This document shows, piece by piece, positions 62,596 to 64,000 of a stretch of 64,000 nucleotides of DNA. The notes beneath the pieces are model-generated. The model ran no database searches. It was given only the letters and a program-made list of their open reading frames with translations, and was not told the DNA's origin. Numbering within the stretch: the first letter of the stretch is position 1; every line of letters starts with the position of its first letter. Position numbers and translations under genes: made by a program. The DNA is from Herbiconiux sp. (GTDB lineage: Bacteria > Actinomycetota > Actinomycetes > Actinomycetales > Microbacteriaceae). Where the stretch lies: positions 1 through 64,000 of the forward strand of contig NZ_JAHFUW010000008.1 of the NCBI RefSeq assembly GCF_023264855.1, written 5' to 3'.

Positions 62596-64000
62596 ATGGC
62601 CGAGAGCGTGGAGCCCTCGCTCGACGACCTCGAGGAGGCCAGCCTCGTCGAGCACATCCGGCGGCGCACCTTCCGCGGCTCCGTCGGCCTCGTGGTCGAC
62701 AGCGCGTTCTTCTTGTTCGGCACCATCTCGACCGCCTGGCTGGCCTACCTCGTGGTGACCGAGTCGTTCGCCCGCGGCTGGCAGCAGCTCTGGTTCCTGC
62801 TGGTGTTCTGGGTGGTGGTGGCGTACCTCCTGCTTCCCCGGGTGCACAGCATCCTGACTCTGTTCTACGTTCCCGACTACTTCATCGGCCGGGCCAAGAC
62901 CCGTGAGGGCCTGCTCGGCGATCCGGTGAACGTCGCCTTCCGCGGCACCGAGCAGCAGATCCACACCGCGATGATCCGCGCCGGATGGCACACCGCCGAC
63001 GACATGGGGCTCACCTCGGCCCTGCGCACCGTTCGCGGAACCCTGCTGAAGCGCAGCTACCCCGGCGCACCCGTCTCACGGCTCTATCTGTTCGGCAACG
63101 TGCAGGACTTCACCTATCAGCAGGAGGTGTCGGGCAACCCGTCCAAGCGCCACCACGTGCGCTTCTGGCGCTGCCCGCAGGGCTGGCTGCTGCCGGGCGG
63201 GCACACGGCCGACTGGCTGGCCGCCGGCACCTACGACCGCAGCATCGGCATCTCGTTCTTCACCCTGCAGGTGACGCACCGCATCGACAAGGAGACCGAC
63301 AAGGAGCGCGACCACATCGTGGCGACGCTGATCGAGTCGAACGAGCAGGCCTCGGTGGAGCTGATCCGCAACTTCTCCACCGGCTACCACCACGTGAACG
63401 GCGGCGGCGACGCCATCACCACCGACGGCGACCTGCCGGTGGTCGACCTGCGCGAGATCGAGGTCGAGACCGATGTCGACGGTGCCGCGGCGACTCTCGA
63501 GCCCACGGTGGCGCCCACCCCCTCCGCCGTCTTCTCCGAGACCCCGATCGCGGGCCGCCGCCGCCCGGCCTCGATCTACCTCGGCGTGCTGCTGATGGTG
63601 CTGCGCGTGCTGTCGGCCCTCGGCGCCGCCGCCGTGGTGGCCTTCTCGATCGGCGACGGCGAGCTCGACCTGCGCACCCTGACCGGGGCGCTCACTCCCG
63701 CCGACGCCCATTTCCTCGCCTCGCTCGTGGCCGCCCTGTTCGTCTCGGTCGCCCTGATCATCAGCGCCCTGTACTCGGTGCTGGCCTACCTCATCTACCA
63801 CGGCCACAACTGGGCCCGCTTCGCCGGCATGGGCATCAGCGCCGCAGCCGTGCTCGTCACCGCTCTGGACTTCATCAACGGCGGTCCCGAGATCACCCTG
63901 CAGACCAACCTGGTGGGGCTCTCCTTCGACGTGCTCGTGCTGCTCGCGCTCTCCGGCACCGAGGCCCGCAAGTTCTCGCACCGCCGCGCGGTGGAGCGCC
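62596..64000 (+). CDS. LssY_C-domain membrane protein (5' part)
   Basis: At least 468 aa; runs off the right edge with no stop. ATG 62596 is favoured by GAAAGGA about 9 bases upstream; ATG 62587 overlaps that site. One helix pair near residues 30-80 is followed by a domain that carries RLYLFGNVQDFTYQQ and KRHHVRFWRCPQGW, the LssY_C motif, and then VTHRID and HHVNGGGD. Several helices follow in the last 140 residues. LssY_C proteins are of unknown role, some linked to phosphatase-type or secretion genes. The C-terminal end is not available. Confidence 0.82.
   Translation, partial: MAESVEPSLDDLEEASLVEHIRRRTFRGSVGLVVDSAFFLFGTISTAWLAYLVVTESFARGWQQLWFLLVFWVVVAYLLLPRVHSILTLFYVPDYFIGRAKTREGLLGDPVNVAFRGTEQQIHTAMIRAGWHTADDMGLTSALRTVRGTLLKRSYPGAPVSRLYLFGNVQDFTYQQEVSGNPSKRHHVRFWRCPQGWLLPGGHTADWLAAGTYDRSIGISFFTLQVTHRIDKETDKERDHIVATLIESNEQASVELIRNFSTGYHHVNGGGDAITTDGDLPVVDLREIEVETDVDGAAATLEPTVAPTPSAVFSETPIAGRRRPASIYLGVLLMVLRVLSALGAAAVVAFSIGDGELDLRTLTGALTPADAHFLASLVAALFVSVALIISALYSVLAYLIYHGHNWARFAGMGISAAAVLVTALDFINGGPEITLQTNLVGLSFDVLVLLALSGTEARKFSHRRAVER

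Overview
High-GC (about 70%) actinobacterial chromosome, most likely a member of the Microbacteriaceae or a close relative. The evidence is GTG starts, frequent in-frame ggatgc, the gene order gyrB-gyrA-DUF3566-tRNA-Ile-tRNA-Ala-ppiA-rhomboid-crgA-sortase-trpG-pknB-pknA-pbpA-rodA-pstP-fhaB-fhaA-tRNA-Leu (the origin-proximal block known from Mycobacterium and relatives), a NucS endonuclease and a HemQ-type heme pathway. No rRNA, CRISPR array, insertion sequence or prophage is seen. The window is densely coding and no gene-free stretch exceeds 300 bases.

Layout. 1-4.8 kb: 3' part of gyrB, gyrA, a small membrane protein and two tRNAs. 4.8-12.5 kb: a large secreted cutinase-like protein with cell-wall-binding repeats, a cyclophilin, a rhomboid protease, CrgA, a class E sortase, a 53-aa membrane protein and TrpG/PabA. 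A cluster of DnaA-box-like sequences lies between the convergent rhomboid and crgA genes. 12.4-22.5 kb: a leftward operon for control of growth and division (FhaA, FhaB, PP2C phosphatase, RodA, PBP, PknA, PknB), ending at an unrecognised gene. 22.7-45 kb: a housekeeping and accessory mix with tRNA-Leu, hydrolases, a sortase substrate with an LAHTG signal, a HAD phosphatase, an ion transporter, SseB-like protein, NucS, a divergent LacI/MFS pair, a drug exporter, MBL hydrolase, MATE exporter, a DUF6325/SHOCT pair, M13 peptidase, a class A serine hydrolase, a beta-propeller surface protein with AT-richer base use, a divergent LysR/aminotransferase pair and a Nudix hydrolase. 45-59 kb: every enzyme from glutamyl-tRNA to heme b (hemA; hemE, hemY, hemQ, hemH, hemC, hemD; hemB, hemL). 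A three-gene envelope module (YtxH-like, holin-X/DUF1469, DUF3618) sits inside the run, and an alkB gene behind a perfect LexA/SOS box interrupts it. 59-64 kb: a small unknown gene, a quinone-oxidoreductase-like enzyme, an ABC-2 exporter, and the 5' part of an LssY_C-domain membrane protein.

How the parts work together. The kinase, phosphatase and FHA proteins form the switch that in related bacteria tunes RodA/PBP cell-wall synthesis, and CrgA sits beside them. Sortase E can anchor LAxTG proteins such as the one at 25.2 kb. The heme genes form a self-sufficient coproporphyrin-dependent pathway. A regulatory theme recurs: about fifteen genes have a TANNNT -10 hexamer ending 6-7 bases before their start codon and no Shine-Dalgarno sequence, the arrangement of leaderless mRNAs. 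This resolved several starts (hemE, hemA, alkB, the gene at 23.7-25.0 kb). The best candidates for something undescribed are the DnaA-box cluster, the envelope module inside the heme operon, the DUF6325/SHOCT pair and the sortase-coupled microprotein. None is proven to be a new system by sequence alone.
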